In this document: positions 43,533-46,682 of the stretch, in pieces
Layout of the letters: each line of letters begins with the position of its first letter
Position numbering within the stretch: position 1 is the first letter of the stretch
Origin: Bryobacterales bacterium
Lineage (GTDB): Bacteria > Acidobacteriota > Terriglobia > Bryobacterales > Bryobacteraceae
Reading direction: 5' to 3'
NCBI GenBank assembly: GCA_025463005.1
Contig: JAOAPR010000060.1
Span: 1-46,682 of the forward strand
DNA length: 46,682 nt
Notes under the pieces: generated by a model
What the model was told of the DNA's origin: nothing
Database searches by the model: none
The model's input: the letters and a program-made list of their open reading frames with translations, nothing else
Position numbers and translations under genes: made by a program

Positions 43533-44580
43533 AATTGCCGATCGCGATTTTATTAGGCCTCGGGACGGTTTGAAAATTCACTTCCAGCAAATTGAACGCC
43601 GGGCCCGGAATCAGTTCCACGGTGCCTTGCGTGCCATCGCTGGTCACCAACGGGAAACGCTGGCTCCCTGAGCCGCGGAAGTCGCCCTGAAAATCGAATC
43701 GGACCAGAGGATCGGCGGCGCTGCCGGAGGCCAGCTTGAATCGCCCGAACAGAGTGCCGTCGGCGTGGCCATTTTGTTCGTGAATCACCAGGTCGACGAA
43801 CTCGGGCTGCGCTCCATGAAAAACGCCGTTGACCATCGGGTAGGTCCATGCGCCCACAAAGCGGGTCATCGGAACCGGAGTAACGGAATCGGGCCGCGGT
43901 GTGACCGGAGTGATGTTGACGCGGGGCGAAGGCGCATTTGCGACTTGAATTGCCTGAGCCAGCTTTTCATAATAATCGCCCCACGCTGCGCCCTCTTTTT
44001 CCATTTGCGCAACGGCCTCTGAGAGCTGCGAAGTCTGGTCGCCGAATGCTCCGGCCGTTTTGGAGCGCGCCGGCTCCAGCGCTTCGGCAGCTTGCGAGGT
44101 CGCCGCAACCGTCTTCTGGCGCACCTGGATGGCTTGGTTCAGAGCGGCGAGCGCATCCCGCTCGCGCTCCAGAGACTGACGCAATTGCTGGATTCCGCGG
44201 TCGGGATCATTCGCGAACCGGGCGATGGTCCTGGTGACCGTTTGCGATTCGCGGTCGACCAGTGCCGCAACAGCCGGCGCCAAATCCACCGGCGGACGCG
44301 TGGTGGCGATCTGCAATACCTGTCGTCGTTGCGCGGCGTCCTGGGCAGCGGATTTCAGGTAGGAAGCGCGGCTGGCTTCGAAACTCGCCGCTGCGGATGC
44401 TGCGCGATCCACCTGCGAAAGCAGCGCTGTTCCGCCGGTGCCGGCGTCGCGCTCCAGGTTGGCATGCGCCTGCCGCCAGGCACCGTAGGTCTGGCGATAG
44501 GCTTCGCGGCCGGTCTGGCCGATGAGGCCGGCGGCGCCAAGAATCACCAGGCCGGTTACTAGAAGCCGGGAGGACTTCAT
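43513..44580 (-). CDS. Exported coiled-coil protein with C-terminal beta domain, unknown function
   Basis: A 355-residue protein not assigned to a known family. The frame opens at 44670, but the ATG at 44580 overlaps the upstream stop (ATGA) and begins a signal/anchor helix (MKSSRLLVTGLVILGAAGLIG). Residues of about 30-220 are Ala/Gln/Arg-rich coiled coil. The last 120 residues form a compact beta-rich domain (FVGAWTYP, FVDLVIHEQNGHADGTLFGRF, GTVELIPGPAFNLLEVNF). It is translationally coupled to the exported coiled-coil protein upstream, and both follow the peptide transporter. Confidence 0.65.
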   Translation of the reverse strand: MKSSRLLVTGLVILGAAGLIGQTGREAYRQTYGAWRQAHANLERDAGTGGTALLSQVDRAASAAASFEASRASYLKSAAQDAAQRRQVLQIATTRPPVDLAPAVAALVDRESQTVTRTIARFANDPDRGIQQLRQSLERERDALAALNQAIQVRQKTVAATSQAAEALEPARSKTAGAFGDQTSQLSEAVAQMEKEGAAWGDYYEKLAQAIQVANAPSPRVNITPVTPRPDSVTPVPMTRFVGAWTYPMVNGVFHGAQPEFVDLVIHEQNGHADGTLFGRFKLASGSAADPLVRFDFQGDFRGSGSQRFPLVTSDGTQGTVELIPGPAFNLLEVNFQTVPRPNKIAIGNFILMKK

Positions 44581-45272
44581 TGCTTCCCCTTGCTTCGTGC
44601 CGGACCGGCCTGCGTGATGGAGCACTCGGTTTGCGCCCGTGCCAGGCGCGCCGCGTAGTATGCGTTCCATCGCGCCCGTTCAGCTTCGAACGCGACGGAT
44701 TCATCGCGCAGCGCCGCGTCGCGAGCGTCGAACTTCGCCACCAGGTCGCGCAACATCACCACGGCTGCATCCGCGGCTGCGGCCTGCTGTTCCGCCGACG
44801 TCGCCCGCTGGCGAACCATGGCCGCAATCTGTTCCAGAAGCTTCCGCGAATCCTCGAGCGAAGAACGTTGTCTGACGCTCTGTGCCAGCGCATCGGACTG
44901 CGTGTCCACGGCGGTTTGTTCCTGACCCGCATCGGCGCGCTCCAGCGCGGCTTCCACCGCTCGCCTTTCTTCAGAGTTGAGCAGGATCTTGGCGGACGCG
45001 GTTTCGGCGAAGGCCTTGGCGGTAGCTGCCCTGAGGTAATCCGCCAGCGCAGCGAGACGCGCTTCGGAAGCCCGGCTCACCTCCGTAATCCCGGCCGCGT
45101 AGCGGGGATCGCACGGCAGGATTCGCGCCATCCGCTCACTCAAGTCTTTGGCAAGCGATTCCCACTGGTCGTGGCGCTTCTGCGCCGTCTGCTCGAGCGC
45201 AGTAAGATCGGGCGGGGTCTGCGCAAACGCCGCGGCGCAAAATAGGATGCCCAGCCGGGCTGCGCGCTTCAT
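44577..45272 (-). CDS. Exported helical protein, unknown function
   Basis: A 231-residue protein with a signal peptide (MKRAARLGILFCAAAFAQ) and an almost wholly helical Ala/Glu/Arg-rich mature part. Two cysteines are visible (ILPCDPRY and QTECSI), which could form a disulfide in the periplasm. It starts ten bases after the peptide transporter stop and overlaps the next gene by four bases, so the three probably form one operon. No family was recognised. Confidence 0.65.
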   Translation of the reverse strand: MKRAARLGILFCAAAFAQTPPDLTALEQTAQKRHDQWESLAKDLSERMARILPCDPRYAAGITEVSRASEARLAALADYLRAATAKAFAETASAKILLNSEERRAVEAALERADAGQEQTAVDTQSDALAQSVRQRSSLEDSRKLLEQIAAMVRQRATSAEQQAAAADAAVVMLRDLVAKFDARDAALRDESVAFEAERARWNAYYAARLARAQTECSITQAGPARSKGKQ

Positions 45273-45282
45273 GAAGCTTCTA

Positions 45283-46682
<1,400 letters not shown>

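Overview
The window reads as chromosomal DNA of a high-GC, Gram-negative, free-living bacterium. The most likely source is the Acidobacteriota (Bryobacter/Solibacter-like). That is an inference from very large Oar-type outer-membrane receptors with carboxypeptidase-regulatory domains, a HemQ-type heme enzyme, paralogous DUF4440 and DinB proteins, and the general gene mix. No rRNA, tRNA, insertion sequence or prophage was recognised. Coding density is very high, and no stretch longer than about 300 bases lacks a gene. The longest gene-free gap is about 200 bases (8159-8362).

Layout. 1-3.0 kb: 3' part of rpoC. 3.0-5.5 kb (minus): a sulfite-oxidase-like molybdoenzyme, a DUF202 membrane protein and a DUF72 protein. 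5.6-9.6 kb: a small signalling island, with a membrane HD-GYP/GAF/GGDEF protein on minus, divergent from a sigma-54 activator without a receiver domain and a translationally coupled PilZ-like protein. 9.7-17.9 kb: a secreted metallo-beta-lactamase-fold protein and two divergent Oar/TonB-receptor-like proteins. 18.0-19.8 kb: a siroheme nitrite/sulfite reductase. 19.8-21.8 kb (minus): an SDR and a single-module ClpB-like AAA+ ATPase. 22.0-26.3 kb: a tetrapyrrole operon hemX/ccsA-like, hemA, hemC, cobA-hemD, each joined by 4-bp start/stop overlaps. Its uroporphyrinogen III methyltransferase supplies the siroheme route needed by the reductase at 18 kb.

26.4-31.5 kb holds the most notable system: a compact type III-A (Csm) CRISPR effector operon, csm1-csm2-csm3-csm4-csm5. 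The window shows no CRISPR array, cas1/cas2, cas6 or CARF effector. Its Csm1/Cas10 starts directly in the first Palm domain and has no HD nuclease domain, but it keeps the Palm DxD and GGDD residues. Csm3 keeps the RNase aspartate. Csm2 carries an unusual disordered N-terminal extension of about 115 residues, rich in Pro/Ala/Lys and then in Arg/Gly. A perfect 11-bp inverted repeat separates this operon from the heme operon. An ExeA-like AAA ATPase follows on the same strand. Next, on minus, comes a two-gene toxin-antitoxin-like unit (winged-helix/MazE-like protein plus PIN RNase). Its promoter has a perfect -35 box, and a palindromic operator lies within the -35/-10 spacer.

33.9-38.4 kb: a zinc-ribbon coiled-coil protein divergent from hemQ, which is coupled to a DUF4440 protein and a DinB-family protein; then a 25-residue membrane microprotein, a second secreted DUF4440 protein, a MOSC protein and a truncated hemoglobin. 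38.5-46.7 kb: murJ, an M20 dipeptidase, a FecR-like secreted protein, a TPR-like protein, two exported coiled-coil proteins of unknown function and a POT-family peptide transporter cut by the window end.
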